Shown here: in pieces, positions 16,600-29,076 of the stretch
How the letters are laid out: every line of letters begins with the position of its first letter
Numbering within the stretch: position 1 is the first letter of the stretch
DNA from: an uncultured Bartonella sp.
Lineage (GTDB): Bacteria; Pseudomonadota; Alphaproteobacteria; Rhizobiales; Rhizobiaceae
DNA: 64,000 nt
Direction: 5' to 3'
Assembly (NCBI GenBank): GCA_946478665.1
Contig: CAMLCZ010000003.1
Span: 62,001-126,000 of the forward strand
Made by a program: the position numbers and the translations under genes
Notes under the pieces: generated by a model
Told to the model about the DNA's origin: nothing
The model's input: the letters and a program-made list of their open reading frames with translations, nothing else
The model's database searches: none

Positions 16600-18171
16600 A
16601 TGACTGATTTTTTCACTGAAACGACGAATGCGACCAATGCGGTAGAATTTACTGTATCGGAAATATCGGGAGCGTTGAAAAGAACAGTTGAAGACGCTTT
16701 CGGGCACGTGCGTGTAAGAGGAGAAATATCGGGATATCGTGGGCCACATGCTTCGGGGCACGCATATTTTGCATTGAAAGATGACAAGGCCAGACTGGAA
16801 GCTGTTATCTGGCGTGGCACAATGGCAAAGTTAAAATTTCCTCCTGAAGAAGGCATGGAAGTTATCGCAACCGGAAAACTGACAACCTATCCCGGAACGT
16901 CCAAATATCAGATTGTTATTGAAAATATTGAACCAGCAGGCGCTGGTGCCTTGATGGCTTTGTTGGAAGCACGCAAGCAAAAATTATCAGCTGAAGGTTT
17001 ATTCGACGAAGCTAATAAACAACTCATCCCTTTTATGCCACGTGTGATAGGTGTTGTAACATCGCCGACTGGTGCCGTTATTCGCGATATTATCCATCGT
17101 ATTTCCGATCGTTTTCCGCTTCATATTATTGTTTGGCCAGTGCGTGTGCAGGGCGAAACATGTGGGGAAGAAGTAGCTGCGGCAGTGAGAGGCTTTAACG
17201 CGATAAGTGACACAGACGGTATTCCCAAACCTGATTTAATCATTGTGGCACGTGGTGGCGGAAGCTTGGAGGATTTGTGGGGCTTTAATGACGAGGAAGT
17301 CGTAAGGGCAGTGGCGCATTCCTATATACCTGTTATCTCTGCTGTGGGGCATGAAACAGATTGGACACTTGTTGATTACGCGGCAGATGTTAGGGCGCCA
17401 ACACCAACGGGTGCAGCAGAGATGGCTGTGCCAGTAAAAACAGATTTGCAAGCAGAGCTTGCATCTTTGCATGCAAGATTGCGTAGTAGTCTTTCGCGGC
17501 AGTTTGATTTCAGGCGGCAAAAATTGCTGGGTATCAGCCGTGTATTGCCGACTATAGATCAATTGCTTGCATTGCCGCGTCGGCATTTTGATGATGTTGC
17601 TAGCCGCTTGGAACGGGCATTAATTGTCAATAATGACCGAAAACGGCAAATGTTCAATGTTTTGACCAGAAATTTGTCGCCGCATCTGATTGTTAATTTA
17701 ACTGAACGCTATGCGCAAAGAAAGCTGCATATCACACAGCGATTTGTTCAAGCTTTTGCCGCTGTGACCGATAAACGGCGCCAATATTTGGAAGCGTTGC
17801 AAAAAAATCTTAGCCCTCGTCTGATTATAAATGCGATAGATCAGCATAAAGAAGCAAACAGGTTTTATCATACGCGTTTAAGAAATGCCTTTTTGCAGTT
17901 GGTGGAAAAAAACAAACAACGCCTGATGACGTCAAAACGGCTGTTGAACTCTGTGTCTTATACAAAAATATTGGAAAGAGGGTTTGCGCTAGTATTAGAC
18001 GACAATAAAACTCCCGTGAAACGGGCAAACCAGTTACCAGAGAATGGGCAGATAAAAATAAAATTTGCTGATGATATTGTTGATGCAACAACATCTCATC
18101 AAGGAACCAGACAAACCAAGAAAAACAAAAGACAGGCGCCAGATACAGGACAACAGGGGGATTTATTTTGA
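16600..18171 (+). CDS. xseA: Exodeoxyribonuclease VII large subunit
   Basis: A 523-residue XseA. It starts with an N-terminal OB-fold (about residues 15-115, [23 protein letters not shown]), which binds single-stranded DNA. The catalytic domain follows, with [14 protein letters not shown] near 150, the [16 protein letters not shown] segment near 215 and GHETDWTL near 250. A long coiled-coil region (about 280-460) should bind several copies of the small XseB subunit, which is not in this window. The enzyme degrades single-stranded DNA in both directions. The tag gene overlaps its stop by four bases. Confidence 0.95.
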   Translation: MTDFFTETTNATNAVEFTVSEISGALKRTVEDAFGHVRVRGEISGYRGPHASGHAYFALKDDKARLEAVIWRGTMAKLKFPPEEGMEVIATGKLTTYPGTSKYQIVIENIEPAGAGALMALLEARKQKLSAEGLFDEANKQLIPFMPRVIGVVTSPTGAVIRDIIHRISDRFPLHIIVWPVRVQGETCGEEVAAAVRGFNAISDTDGIPKPDLIIVARGGGSLEDLWGFNDEEVVRAVAHSYIPVISAVGHETDWTLVDYAADVRAPTPTGAAEMAVPVKTDLQAELASLHARLRSSLSRQFDFRRQKLLGISRVLPTIDQLLALPRRHFDDVASRLERALIVNNDRKRQMFNVLTRNLSPHLIVNLTERYAQRKLHITQRFVQAFAAVTDKRRQYLEALQKNLSPRLIINAIDQHKEANRFYHTRLRNAFLQLVEKNKQRLMTSKRLLNSVSYTKILERGFALVLDDNKTPVKRANQLPENGQIKIKFADDIVDATTSHQGTRQTKKNKRQAPDTGQQGDLF

Positions 18172-18764
18172 GTAAAATAGCGGACGGACTTATTTTGGGG
18201 GAAGATAGCAAGGTTAGGTGTTATTGGCCGGGAAATGATCCTCTCTATTGCAATTATCATGATAATGAGTGGGGAAAACCAATTTATGATGATAATAAAT
18301 TATTTGAAAAAATCTGTCTTGAGGGCTTCCAATCAGGATTGTCGTGGATAACAATTTTACGCAAAAGAGAAAACTTTCGTGCGGCTTTTGACAAATTTGA
18401 TTACAAAAAAATTGCTCGCTATGATGACGCAAAAATTGCTGACCTTGTGGCAGATGCAGGGATTGTACGCCATAAAGGCAAAATTTGTTCGGTGGTAAAC
18501 AATGCTCTTAGAGCCATTGAATTGGTAAACAGTGAAGGAAGTTTATCTGATTATTTCTGGTCTTTTAAACCACCAGTGTCAGAATTATTCCAATGCTATG
18601 ATTATGCGACACTGAAAGCAAACCCTATATCTGCTGCATCGACAAGACTATCGAAAGATTTAAAAAAGCGGGGGTGGAGCTTCGTTGGACCAACGACCTG
18701 TCATGCTTTTATGCAGTCTGTTGGCATAGTTAATGAGCATATAGAAGGCTGCTTCTGTCGATAA
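18168..18764 (+). CDS. tag: DNA-3-methyladenine glycosylase I
   Basis: A 198-residue base-excision repair enzyme that removes 3-methyladenine. The zinc ligands of the Tag family are present: Cys in RCYWPGND, His in NYHDNEWG, and the C-terminal His and Cys in NEHIEGC. The helix-hairpin-helix-like region with [14 protein letters not shown] is conserved. It starts with TTG at 18168, inside the end of xseA (TTGA overlap), with AGGGGG about eight bases before it. Translation is therefore probably coupled, linking two DNA repair enzymes. Confidence 0.93.
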   Translation: MSKIADGLILGEDSKVRCYWPGNDPLYCNYHDNEWGKPIYDDNKLFEKICLEGFQSGLSWITILRKRENFRAAFDKFDYKKIARYDDAKIADLVADAGIVRHKGKICSVVNNALRAIELVNSEGSLSDYFWSFKPPVSELFQCYDYATLKANPISAASTRLSKDLKKRGWSFVGPTTCHAFMQSVGIVNEHIEGCFCR

Positions 18765-18981
18765 TTTATTGATGTAATGCCAATTTTATTGCCAAAATTC
18801 TTACTTTAAAAAGTATAAGTTGTTTTGAAATATATAGTTTCACTTCAAATTTCTTATTAAAGTTAGATATATTCATAAAATATTATGGGAATTGAACCTT
18901 TTACCAAGTCTTGCCGCCTCGGTGGCAATAGGTTACAAAGCAGCAATTCAATTTATTGCGTAAAGTTAGCGGTAGGAAGAA

Positions 18982-20472
18982 ATGTCTGACAAGCCAGAAA
19001 AAACAAAAGCACGTGTTCCTCGCGGTTTTGTAGATCGTACAAGTGCAGAATTGCATGCTGCTGAAAAAATGACGACAGTTATTCGCGGTGTCTATGAGCT
19101 TTATGGCTTTGAAGCGGTCGAAACACCTATTTTTGAATATACTGACGCATTGGGCAAATTCTTGCCAGATCAAGACAGACCCAATGCCGGCGTATTTTCA
19201 ATTCAGGATGACGATGAGCAATGGATGTCTCTACGGTATGACCTGACGGCACCATTAGCGCGGTATTTTTCGGAAAACTTTGAAACCTTGCCAAAACCAT
19301 ATCGCAGCTATCGCGCTGGTTGGGTGTTCAGAAATGAAAAGCCGGGTCCAGGACGTTTTCGTCAATTCATGCAATTTGATGCGGATACAGTAGGTAGCCC
19401 AACAGTCGCTGCTGATGCTGAAATCTGCATGATGGCGGCTGATACAATGGAACAGCTCGGCATTGATCGGGGCGATTATGTTGTACGCGTCAATAATAGA
19501 AAAATTCTTGATGGTGTTTTGGAACTTATCGGCCTTATTGGTGATAAATACACGGACAAACGGCTAACTGTTTTGCGCGCAATCGACAAATTGGATAAAT
19601 TTGGCGTTGAGGGTGTAAAACTCTTGCTTGGCAAAGGTCGTCTGGACGAAAGTGGTGACTTTACCAAAGGTGCCGAGCTTTCAGGTGATGCTGTCGAAAA
19701 GGTTATCGCGTTTATTTCCGCTGGTGGAGCAAATAGTTCAATCACGCTTGATAATCTTTCGCGTGTGGTCAACGGCAGTGAAAGAGGCACCGAAGGTGTC
19801 AATGAATTGCAAGAGATGCTCGCACTGTTTAATGCAGCTGGTTATGCAGAACGTGTCAAAATCGACCCGTCCGTTGTTCGCGGTTTGGAATATTATACCG
19901 GACCAGTTTTTGAAGTTGAATTGCTGTTTGATGTTGTCAATGAGGACGGGCAGAAAGTTGTCTTTGGTTCTGTTGGCGGTGGTGGACGTTATGATGGTCT
20001 TGTGTCTCGGTTCAGAGATGAGCCAGTACCAGCAACAGGATTTTCCATCGGTGTTTCGAGATTGATGACAGCATTGAAGAATCTTGGAAAGCTGGATCTC
20101 AGTGTCGGGATAGGGCCTGTTGTTGTGCTTGTCATGGATAAAGATAGTGAGTCATTGCAGCGATATCAGCACATGGTCACTGAACTGCGCAATAACGGGA
20201 TACGCGCTGAACTTTATGTCGGTGGTTCGGGTATGAAAGCGCAAATGAAATATGCGGACCGTCGGCATGCGCCATGTGTTGTCATACAAGGATCTCAAGA
20301 AAGAGCCGAAGGTAAAGTGCAGATTAAAGATCTGGTAGAGGGTGCTCGGCTTTCAGAAAAGATTGAAGATAATAAGACATGGCGTGAGAGCCGACCTGCG
20401 CAGGTTACCGTGGATGAAAGCCAATTGGTAAATGCTGTACGGGAAATCATTGCTGCTCAGCAGGCCAAGTAA
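18982..20472 (+). CDS. hisS: Histidyl-tRNA synthetase
   Basis: A 496-residue class II aminoacyl-tRNA synthetase that charges tRNA-His. Motif 2 is present as [18 protein letters not shown] near residue 112. The HisA loop ([13 protein letters not shown]) is near 296, and motif 3 ([13 protein letters not shown]) is near 333. The C-terminal anticodon-binding domain occupies about 375-496. It is longer than E. coli HisRS (424), as in other alphaproteobacteria. GGAAG precedes the ATG. hisZ begins 19 bp after its stop, so the three his genes form one operon. Confidence 0.95.
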   Translation: MSDKPEKTKARVPRGFVDRTSAELHAAEKMTTVIRGVYELYGFEAVETPIFEYTDALGKFLPDQDRPNAGVFSIQDDDEQWMSLRYDLTAPLARYFSENFETLPKPYRSYRAGWVFRNEKPGPGRFRQFMQFDADTVGSPTVAADAEICMMAADTMEQLGIDRGDYVVRVNNRKILDGVLELIGLIGDKYTDKRLTVLRAIDKLDKFGVEGVKLLLGKGRLDESGDFTKGAELSGDAVEKVIAFISAGGANSSITLDNLSRVVNGSERGTEGVNELQEMLALFNAAGYAERVKIDPSVVRGLEYYTGPVFEVELLFDVVNEDGQKVVFGSVGGGGRYDGLVSRFRDEPVPATGFSIGVSRLMTALKNLGKLDLSVGIGPVVVLVMDKDSESLQRYQHMVTELRNNGIRAELYVGGSGMKAQMKYADRRHAPCVVIQGSQERAEGKVQIKDLVEGARLSEKIEDNKTWRESRPAQVTVDESQLVNAVREIIAAQQAK

Positions 20473-20491
20473 AAACATAGAGCCGAACAAT

Positions 20492-21619
20492 ATGACAAAA
20501 CTTGACCGAATGACGACAGAAGCGGAAAGATTTTTCTCTGAAAAGGGGCTTGCAACGGTTGCTGTACCTATATTGCAACCGGCTGATCCGTTTTTGGATA
20601 TGGCAGGTGAAGATTTGAGACGCAACATTTTCATGACTGAAAATGAAAATGGAGATAGTCTTTGTTTGCGACCGGAATTCACAATTCCTGTTTGCATGAC
20701 GCATATTGCGAATGGCACACATACACCGCATCGTTATGCCTATATTGGAGAGGTTTTTCGTCAACGACGTGAGGGGGGAAACAGCTTTTTCCAGGCTGGC
20801 ATTGAGGATTTTGGGGATAGCAATGAAGCGGAGGCTGATGCGCGCACCCTTTACGATGCACTTGAATTGATTGCCCGTATAGCACCAAGTGACGACGATA
20901 CAATTGTGTTAGGGGATCAAGCTGTTTTTGCTGCAATTTTAGCCGAACTTGGCATTGCCCACGGTTGGCAAAAAAAGCTTTTGAGGGCATTTGGTAATCA
21001 GGAACAGTTGCGCAATTTGTTGCAGGCCTTGTCTGCCCCTAAAAGAGAGCAGATTTTACCAGATGAATTGAAAATGCTTGTGCAGGCTCAAGATGAGCAA
21101 GCGCTTATTAATTATCTGGAAGAAGAAATGTTGAGTGGCGATATGTCACCTTCATCAGGACGGACGCCTGCTGAAATTGCCAAACGTTTATTGGAAAAGC
21201 AGCAACTATCATCGGCGCGACTTATTCCCTCTGTTTTGCAGGCACTGGAAGAGTTTTTATCCATTCAAATAACGCTTGATAAGGCAGAACAACAACTGGC
21301 CGATTTTGGACGTAAACATCATTTGCCAATCGATCATTTTCTTGCATTGTTTGAGGCGCGTAATAGCGCACTTGTCGAACGAGGGGTGAAGCTTTCTGAT
21401 ATTCGGTATGATGCCGCTTTCGGTCGTCCATTGGATTATTATACCGGTCTTGTTTATGAAGTGCGTCGTGATAATAGGTTTATTGTCGGTGGTGGCCGTT
21501 ATGATAGGCTTATGACAATGTTGGGCGCTAAAAAATCCATACCAGCAGTTGGATTTTCTATCTGGCTTGATCGATTAACAGATGATATCGCTGCCGGTCG
21601 GGGAGAGGCATTGAAATGA
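20492..21619 (+). CDS. hisZ: ATP phosphoribosyltransferase regulatory subunit
   Basis: A 375-residue HisRS-like paralogue that lacks tRNA charging but forms the regulatory subunit of short-form HisG. Conserved landmarks are [32 protein letters not shown] and [10 protein letters not shown]; the HisRS anticodon-binding domain is absent. The ATG at 20492 (MTKLDRM) is preferred over an upstream in-frame TTG lying inside hisS. Its stop overlaps the hisG start (ATGA). This arrangement matches the hetero-octameric HisZ-HisG enzyme that catalyses and feedback-regulates the first step of histidine synthesis. Confidence 0.93.
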   Translation: MTKLDRMTTEAERFFSEKGLATVAVPILQPADPFLDMAGEDLRRNIFMTENENGDSLCLRPEFTIPVCMTHIANGTHTPHRYAYIGEVFRQRREGGNSFFQAGIEDFGDSNEAEADARTLYDALELIARIAPSDDDTIVLGDQAVFAAILAELGIAHGWQKKLLRAFGNQEQLRNLLQALSAPKREQILPDELKMLVQAQDEQALINYLEEEMLSGDMSPSSGRTPAEIAKRLLEKQQLSSARLIPSVLQALEEFLSIQITLDKAEQQLADFGRKHHLPIDHFLALFEARNSALVERGVKLSDIRYDAAFGRPLDYYTGLVYEVRRDNRFIVGGGRYDRLMTMLGAKKSIPAVGFSIWLDRLTDDIAAGRGEALK

Positions 21620-22314
21620 CGGTAACTTTAGCTCTTCCATCAAAAGGTCGATTAAAAGAAAAGACATTAAATGTGCTGGCAAATGCCGGTTACAAAGTTG
21701 TACTTCCTGATGATGAACGCCATTATCGTGCTAAAGTCGATAATGCCCCGAATATAGATATTCTTTTTTTATCTGCTTCTGAAATTGCCAGAGAATTAGG
21801 CTATGGCAATATTGATCTTGGAATAACAGGACAAGATTTGATCCATGAAACATTGGCTCATCCTGATGAAAGGGTTACAGTGGAAATTCCGCTTGGTTTT
21901 GGCCATGCTGATGTTATTGTTGCCGTTCCTGAAGTTTGGCATGATGTTGTCACCATGGCTGATCTTGACGATGTCGCGGCTGAATTTCGCCAGCGCCATG
22001 GTAGAAGATTGCGAATAGCAACCAAATTCTGGCGGTTGACCCAGCAATTTTTTTCACAAAAACATGGTATACAGGTTTATAGAATTGTTGAAAGTCTGGG
22101 TGCCACAGAAGGTGCTCCCGCCGCTGGCTCAGCGGATATGATTGTTGATATCACATCAACAGGTGCCACGCTAAAAGCTAATAAGCTAAAAATACTACAG
22201 GACGGGCTCATTCTGAAGTCTCAGGCATGTCTCGTTTCAGCAAAGAGAAGCCGAGAAAATTCTGAAGTTGAGGCTATTATCCAGCAACTGAATAAAGCGG
22301 TATCCGGAAAATAA
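21616..22314 (+). CDS. hisG: ATP phosphoribosyltransferase, short form
   Basis: A 232-residue HisG of the short type, lacking the C-terminal regulatory ACT-like domain, so it needs HisZ. It joins ATP and PRPP in the first committed step of histidine biosynthesis. Visible segments are LALPSKGRL at the start, LGITGQDL near residue 73, and the PRPP-binding loop [12 protein letters not shown] near 175. The start overlaps the hisZ stop by four bases. It is the last gene of hisS-hisZ-hisG. The remaining his genes are not in this window. Confidence 0.95.
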   Translation: MTVTLALPSKGRLKEKTLNVLANAGYKVVLPDDERHYRAKVDNAPNIDILFLSASEIARELGYGNIDLGITGQDLIHETLAHPDERVTVEIPLGFGHADVIVAVPEVWHDVVTMADLDDVAAEFRQRHGRRLRIATKFWRLTQQFFSQKHGIQVYRIVESLGATEGAPAAGSADMIVDITSTGATLKANKLKILQDGLILKSQACLVSAKRSRENSEVEAIIQQLNKAVSGK

Positions 22315-22343
22315 GAGATAAGCGCAAGCTTAATATTTCACGA

Positions 22344-22373
22344 AAATTGTTTGAACAGCATTTCAAACAATTT
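22344..22373. terminator. Inverted repeat between convergent hisG and small membrane protein gene
   Basis: A 12-bp perfect stem AAATTGTTTGAA / TTCAAACAATTT with a six-base loop (CAGCAT). It lies between convergent genes and overlaps the last bases of the 53-residue ORF. The stem is AT-rich and lacks a clean T-tail, so it is a possible bidirectional terminator at modest confidence. Confidence 0.45.
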
Positions 22374-22524
22374 CGTTAAGCGCATCGATGCCAGTTACGT
22401 CGAAAAAAGCCAAGGTCATCCAAATAAGCAGGCCAACCAATATAATTGCTATCGCTAGAAGAATAAAAAAACGCTTACGGACGCTGTGTCTAGCGGCTGT
22501 AACAGGATCAGATTGTTCAGGCAT
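22363..22524 (-). CDS. Small single-pass membrane protein, 53 residues
   Basis: An ATG at 22524 gives a 53-residue product with a basic cytoplasmic start (AARHSVRKR) and one strong hydrophobic helix (about residues 19-41, FFILLAIAIILVGLLIWMTL). A short polar tail follows, ending NEIV. It starts five bases after the stop of the 66-residue gene upstream, so both are probably one transcript. I do not recognise a family. Signal-anchor topology with the C-terminus outside is inferred from the positive-inside rule. Confidence 0.55.
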   Translation of the reverse strand: MPEQSDPVTAARHSVRKRFFILLAIAIILVGLLIWMTLAFFDVTGIDALNEIV

Positions 22525-22529
22525 AAATA

Positions 22530-22730
22530 TTAATCGTCATTGCTGGAGTTTAATTTATCTGGACTGGTTCCCACCCCTGGTTGGCGTGCGATATATCCTA
22601 AATCCTGCAAAGATTTATGAATGAGGTAACGCAGAGCCTCTTGTTCATTATAGACAGTTGGATTGTCATGTAAAAACTTTTTCAAAGTTTCCAATACTGT
22701 CGCATCAAGATTCAATGTAATTTCCATCAT
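22530..22730 (-). CDS. Small hypothetical protein, possible ribbon-helix-helix fold
   Basis: A 66-residue protein starting MMEITLNLDATVLETLKKF. A short beta-like N-terminal strand followed by two helices (LETLKKFLHDN and EQEALRYLIHKSLQDLGYI) resembles ribbon-helix-helix DNA-binding proteins, but the match is only in outline. The tail is polar (SPDKLNSSNDD). GGGGGTCT precedes the two ATGs; an upstream in-frame start has no such support. It is cotranscribed with the 53-residue membrane protein. DNA binding is a suggestion, not a call. Confidence 0.6.
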   Translation of the reverse strand: MMEITLNLDATVLETLKKFLHDNPTVYNEQEALRYLIHKSLQDLGYIARQPGVGTSPDKLNSSNDD

Positions 22731-22785
22731 AGACCCCCACAATAAAGATAGCTCCCCCATGATTGAGGGAGCTAAACCTATATTA

Positions 22786-23310
22786 TTAGGCTTTCAAAAC
22801 TTTCAGAATGTTTTGCGGTGAAGATTCACCGTATGGATCGGTTTCGCAATTATCAGAGAAACCTTTTTCCTCAAACCATTTCTCAATAACGCCGTCGTTA
22901 ACGACTGCAGCATAACGCCATGAACGCATTCCGAAGCCGAGGTTATACTTGGCAACAAGCATGCCCATTTTACGAGTAAATTCACCATTACCATCTGGAA
23001 TAAGTTTTACATGCTGAAGGTTATTATGTCTGCCCCATGCGTTCATAACGAAAGCATCATTGACGGCAAGGCAGTAAACTTCATCAATACCAAGTTCTTT
23101 GAATTCAGGATAAAGCTTTTCGAAATCCGGCAATTGAAATGTCGAGCAGGTAGGTGTGAAAGCACCTGGCAAGGAAAATAGCACAACGCGTTTTCCTTTG
23201 AAATATTCATCAGTTGTCACCTCTTGCCAACGATAAGGGTTTGAGCCACCAATCGATTCATCGCGGACGCGTGTGTGGAAGGTAACATCTGGAACTTTTT
23301 TTCCGATCAT
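22786..23310 (-). CDS. Peroxiredoxin, Prx5-like
   Basis: A 174-residue peroxiredoxin of the Prx5/AhpE-like group. The peroxidatic Cys is in LPGAFTPTCS near residue 55, with the resolving Arg in GFGMRSWRYAA near 130. No glutaredoxin domain is fused. It should reduce hydrogen peroxide and alkyl hydroperoxides in the cytoplasm with a glutathione- or thioredoxin-dependent partner. The start is ATG with GGAGCAAACAA upstream. It is a single gene, divergent from pgm with about 185 bp between them. Confidence 0.93.
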   Translation of the reverse strand: MIGKKVPDVTFHTRVRDESIGGSNPYRWQEVTTDEYFKGKRVVLFSLPGAFTPTCSTFQLPDFEKLYPEFKELGIDEVYCLAVNDAFVMNAWGRHNNLQHVKLIPDGNGEFTRKMGMLVAKYNLGFGMRSWRYAAVVNDGVIEKWFEEKGFSDNCETDPYGESSPQNILKVLKA

Positions 23311-23464
23311 TTGTTTGCTCCTGTATTTGTCTTATATCTATTTTATCAACAGTGATGTGAGCCGGAATTCACTTTTCCAGCGTAAGGGATTACACGCATA
23401 GTTGCAAGTCAACACACAGAAGATTGTTAAATTAACACTCGATATTTGCGACTAATCGCTTTAA

Positions 23465-25129
<1,665 letters not shown>

Positions 25130-25164
25130 TATTAAGATGATAGCTTGAAACTATTCAACTTCAT

Positions 25165-25197
25165 AAAAAGGCTCTGATAGCAAATACTATCAGAGCC
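25165..25197 (-). terminator. Intrinsic terminator after fumC
   Basis: An 11-bp perfect stem GGCTCTGATAG / CTATCAGAGCC (25170-25180 and 25187-25197) with a six-base loop. On the minus strand it is followed by TTTTTATG, a good U-tract, so it terminates fumC. It may also act on the convergent pgm message, though without a clear T-run on that strand. Confidence 0.85.
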
Positions 25198-25247
25198 TCT
25201 TCCATTCGTATCAATGTATAATTTTTTAAATAACCTAACAAATTAGA

Positions 25248-26636
25248 TTATTTAGGATGGATCATATCTTCCGGTCTAACAAGACGGTTATAATCTTCTT
25301 CAGAAACACCAGCGTTCAATGCTTCTTCTCGTAATGTGGTGCCATTTTTATGTGCCGTTTTAGCGATTTTTGCTGCTTTGTCATAACCGATGGCTGGTGC
25401 AAGTGCAGTAACAAGCATTAATGATTTTTCTAGAAGATCGTGAATGCGTTCTTCATTGGCTTTGATACCTTCAACGCAGTGGTCAGCAAAAGAAACCATG
25501 CAATCAGACAATATCTTGATTGATTGCAGAACATTATATGCAATCACTGGCTTATATACGTTTAACTCGAAATGACCTTGGCTGGCTGCAACGGTGACTG
25601 TTGTTTCATTGCCAAAAACCTGACAGGCAACCATCGTCATTGCTTCACATTGCGTTGGGTTTACCTTGCCCGGCATGATTGATGAGCCAGGTTCATTTTC
25701 AGGAAGGCTCAATTCACCAAGACCGCATCTTGGACCTGAGCCTAAAAAGCGGATATCATTTGCTATTTTAAACAAATCTGTCGCAAGCGCATTTAAGCTG
25801 CCGTGAAAATTTGTAATCGCACCATGGCTAGCCAATGCTTCAAATTTATTTTCAGCAGTTTTAAACGCAACACCTGTTATGTCCGTCACAGCCTCAACAA
25901 AGGTTTGATCAAAACCGATTGGGGCATTAAGTCCGGTTCCTACAGCGGTGCCCCCCTGTGCTAGCTTTGTCACATCTTGTAGCGCCATTTCAATGCGCAC
26001 GCGATTATGCTCCAAAGCAGCGCGGTATCCAGAAAATTCCTGCCCGAGAGTAACTGGCGTTGCATCTTGTGTATGGGTACGACCAATTTTTATAATTTTT
26101 TCAAATTGCTTTTCTTTATCTTTTAAAGCTGCAGTCAGGTGGTCAATCGCCGGAAATAGTTTTGTTACTGTTTGCATTGCTGCAGCAATGTGAATGGCCG
26201 TCGGAAATGAGTCGTTAGAAGACTGGCTCATATTGACGTGGTCGTTAGGGTGAATTGGTTTTTTCGACCCCATTTCTCCACCAAGCATCTCAATCGCCCG
26301 ATTAGAGATAACTTCATTCACATTCATATTGGTTTGCGTGCCGGATCCGGTCTGCCAAACAACCAGAGGAAAGTTATCATCAAGCTTGCCATCAATGACT
26401 TCATCGGCTGCTGCAATAATTGCTTTACCCAAGTCTGGTGATAGCTTACCAGCTTTCATATTGGCTATAGCTGCAGCTTTTTTAATAATACCTAAAGCAT
26501 GTATTAATGGAATTGGTTGTTTTTCACCACCAATTTTAAAATTACGCAAAGAACGTTCTGTCTGGGCTCCCCAATAATGATCGGACGGGACGTCGATTGC
26601 ACCAAATGTATCTGTTTCTGTACGCGTTTTTGCCAT
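25248..26636 (-). CDS. fumC: Class II fumarate hydratase
   Basis: A 462-residue iron-independent fumarase that converts fumarate and malate in the TCA cycle. The N-terminal [13 protein letters not shown], the [15 protein letters not shown] active-site region near 185 and the signature [13 protein letters not shown] near 317 are clear. The length is standard. The ATG follows GAGGAG. It is a single gene, followed by a strong terminator. The roughly 620-bp region before it holds its promoter. Confidence 0.96.
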   Translation of the reverse strand: MAKTRTETDTFGAIDVPSDHYWGAQTERSLRNFKIGGEKQPIPLIHALGIIKKAAAIANMKAGKLSPDLGKAIIAAADEVIDGKLDDNFPLVVWQTGSGTQTNMNVNEVISNRAIEMLGGEMGSKKPIHPNDHVNMSQSSNDSFPTAIHIAAAMQTVTKLFPAIDHLTAALKDKEKQFEKIIKIGRTHTQDATPVTLGQEFSGYRAALEHNRVRIEMALQDVTKLAQGGTAVGTGLNAPIGFDQTFVEAVTDITGVAFKTAENKFEALASHGAITNFHGSLNALATDLFKIANDIRFLGSGPRCGLGELSLPENEPGSSIMPGKVNPTQCEAMTMVACQVFGNETTVTVAASQGHFELNVYKPVIAYNVLQSIKILSDCMVSFADHCVEGIKANEERIHDLLEKSLMLVTALAPAIGYDKAAKIAKTAHKNGTTLREEALNAGVSEEDYNRLVRPEDMIHPK

Positions 26637-27259
26637 GCTATAACTCCTCTTTTATGTGGCAACGATAGAACAACAATCGTAGAGTGAAAAGACCTATAGC
26701 AAGAAAGTGAATTATTTGATCACCTTTTTTACAGTTATGCGAATTATGCCGTTATGCGAGAAAGTATACTGCTCGATAATCTTAAAACGATAGGTTCTCT
26801 TGAAAGCTATCAGCGTCTTCAGAAAAAGACATGTAACCAAGCTGACATCGTCTAACTGAATTTCAAATTATCCATGAAAAACATCCAGTGAAAAATAATG
26901 ATATGCTTGAAACATCTTGGTAATAAGCCATAAGATTGTAAAAGTTTAAGATCTCCGTGAGCTTGCTCGTTAGCTTTTATGCAGTAGTGGCACATATGAT
27001 TTTCTGGTCATGCCATAATGTAAGGCTAAGTCATTCGAAACATCGTTATATGGCAGCTTTTAAGAAGCAAGTTTATATCTCCGTGACATGAACGGAATAG
27101 TTTGAACAAGGGTTGGTTTTAAAACAATTGCCTAGAATAAAACCGATTTCTTTCAGGATATATATGAAAGCATTTGCAAAAGTTCATTAATATTCAAAAT
27201 GAGGCATATTCTTATAATCCGAAGTATTCCAAAATAATGGGTAAAGCATATCGCTTTGT
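26637..27259. other. Gene-free stretch between fumC and the XRE gene
   Basis: 623 bp without a supportable gene. It contains the fumC promoter region (unresolved) and, at its far end, whatever lies 3' of the XRE gene. Stop codons are frequent in all frames, and I see no tRNA, strong inverted repeat or recognisable gene remnant. Confidence 0.6.
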
Positions 27260-27700
27260 CTAAACAGCGCGCGCAAACTCCACAACATTTGTGCGATTTG
27301 ATTTATCTTTTAAAATAAGATCGTATCCCAATAAAATGAGTACTGCCTTTTTATCTGCAGGAAAACGACGTTCACCAAGACCTTCTTCGACGGCCTCAAT
27401 AGCGATTTTCATAGCATCTCTATCTAAAATACACGCACCCTGTAAACTAAATTGTTCTGATGAAAACATTTCACGTTCACCAGTGATAAGCCATTGTAAA
27501 CAAACGCCATAATTGGACGCATAGGCAGCCAAAGTAGATGCAGTAGGTTCATTTTCTCCACGTTCATATGCTGCTAAAGAATTTTTGGAAACTCCAATGC
27601 TTTTTGCAAATGTCGATCGGTCTGGGTCACCAACAGCTTTTCTGACAGATCTAAGTCTATTTCCAAGCGCAGTTTTCGCCTCGTTTTCCGGTCTAGCCAT
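27260..27700 (-). CDS. XRE-family helix-turn-helix transcriptional regulator
   Basis: A 146-residue protein with an N-terminal lambda-Cro/XRE HTH (about residues 10-65: LGNRLRSVRKAVG, FAKSIGVSKNSLAAYERGENEPTASTLAAYA) then WLITGERE, a common junction in phage-like XRE regulators. The C-terminal part (about 80-146) is helical and of no recognised family. ATG 27700 is preferred, with GAGG six bases upstream. A CCTATTT/AAATAGG palindrome sits just before the gene and could be its operator. It faces away from a repeat array about 1.1 kb upstream. It could be a resident or element-derived regulator. Confidence 0.85.
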   Translation of the reverse strand: MARPENEAKTALGNRLRSVRKAVGDPDRSTFAKSIGVSKNSLAAYERGENEPTASTLAAYASNYGVCLQWLITGEREMFSSEQFSLQGACILDRDAMKIAIEAVEEGLGERRFPADKKAVLILLGYDLILKDKSNRTNVVEFARAV

Positions 27701-27723
27701 AAAAAACCTCAAAACACAAAAAA

Positions 27724-27740
27724 CCTATTTACAAAATAGG
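27724..27740. promoter_or_regulatory. Palindrome upstream of the XRE gene, operator candidate
   Basis: CCTATTT-ACA-AAATAGG is a seven-base perfect inverted repeat with a three-base spacer, 24 bp before the XRE start codon. That is typical for an autoregulated XRE operator. A second, weaker inverted pair CTGTC/GACAG lies at 27765-27784. No experimental link is known. Confidence 0.45.
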
Positions 27741-28740
27741 AGTATTGGTTTAACTGTACTTCGACTGTCAGAAAAAACCGACAGATGTTGAATAAAACAC
27801 TCAAAAAACGGAAGCTTGAGCATCCGTTAATCTAGGAGAGTGCAATGCTAAAACAACATTAGAAGATTTATACTATTCTGACTTCAATGCGCGAACGGGT
27901 GTTACGTTGCGTCGGATTCAAGATTAGCATAGCCCTAATGTGTTCAGCGTTGCCGTAGTTGTTATGACTTCACGGTGTGGGCAAAAAAGCGAATGATGGT
28001 ATCCATATTAATTAGTCATATCGCTTTTTTATCCAAATCTTGAAGGCGTGGAATCGTATTTGTCGGTAATCATACTCTGCAAATTATATCCAAAACAAGC
28101 CGTCAAGCATGGTGACATACTATGAAACGTAAGCTTTGGAAGTCGGACAATGAATGGGGAGCTGATTGTGGCAAAAATAATAGTGATTTCGTCAAGTTTG
28201 TAGCGGATATGTTTTTTACGGTTGATAGCGCAATTTGACCAAGATCTAAAAAATATCGCGGAAGTAAACTGATAATTATAGCAGAATATAGATATAAAAT
28301 ATAATATAAAACAATTTATCCAATTAAATTTTTATTTATATTTATATTTTTGCATAAAAAAATAAATAAAAGTATATTTATGTTGTTTATATAAAGATGA
28401 TGTTTATTGGCGAAAATTATATTGTTATTTTTTATAAATAATTATTTGAATTTTCATTAGTTAATATGGTATATGTATTCTAGTGTAGTCATACGTTATT
28501 GGTTGTGTCGGCAGGCGAGAAAATGTGGTATAAAAAATAGTGTTTATATCTCAGAAAAAAAAGGCTGACATATTATGCGGCTAATGGTATGAAAAAAATA
28601 GGGGGATAAAATGGTGAGTGACATATTATGGTGATAATTTAATCGATTCAAGAACGAAATTAATCGGTTAAATACATTGATTATGGTGAGAGATTTAAAT
28701 TGGTATAAACCGGCAAGTTACGTTATGTCGCCTTGAAAAT
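27741..28740. other. AT-rich gene-poor stretch before the repeat array
   Basis: About 1 kb with no supportable gene. From about 28260 to 28500 the sequence is extremely AT-rich, with long runs of A/T. A terminator-like hairpin lies at 27983-28030. A fragment in one frame around 27850-27940 (reading LEDLYYSDFNARTGVTLRR) might be a gene remnant, but it lacks a start and resembles nothing I know. The composition suggests acquired or silenced DNA. Confidence 0.5.
27983..28030 (+). terminator. Terminator-like hairpin with no upstream gene
   Basis: AAAAAAGCGA at 27983-27992 pairs with TCGCTTTTTT at 28021-28030. An inner ATGA/TCAT pairing shortens the effective loop. The plus-strand stem ends in six Ts, so it looks like an intrinsic terminator (A/T tracts on both sides allow either direction). 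No coding gene precedes it on the plus strand, so it may end a short noncoding transcript. Confidence 0.5.
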
Positions 28741-28767
28741 AGGAAATAACGGAAAGTGATATCAGTT

Positions 28768-28884
28768 TAGCATTTTGTATGGTGATACAAAAGGTCTATT
28801 AAAAATAGGGGGTTTTGAACAGATTGGGCGTTCAGAAAACATATCAAATCACAAGCTAGGTTGGGAATTGAAAGCGCGAATTTG
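28768..28884 (+). pseudogene. Degraded first copy of the array's small ORF
   Basis: One frame after a TGA at 28757-28759 reads YQFSILYGDTKGLL, then GGFEQIGRSENISNHK and LGWELKARI, ending at TGA. It has no start codon in a sensible place. It matches the core of the 94- and 92-residue ORFs downstream (FELIGRSEIVTGHKIEW), so this is an older relative that has lost its 5' end. Confidence 0.4.
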
Positions 28885-29076
28885 ACGTTGTCTCTTTCGG
28901 CGTTTTCTATTGCTTGCGTGCGATTGGCAAGATTTCAAAGGTAGTATTGTAGGCCTTAAATCTTGTTTTGCTGGTGTTTAACGTTTGGGATTATTGGGTG
29001 AGATTGCTCAAAGTGCCTTTTCGTTATGTTAAAGCTACAAAGAACACCCATAATGTATGAAATAAATTTTGCGAAA

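Noticed and set aside
27850-27940. Fragment reading LEDLYYSDFNARTGVTLRR near the XRE gene
   Set aside because: No start codon, no homologous family recognised and a stop soon after; too short to call a gene.
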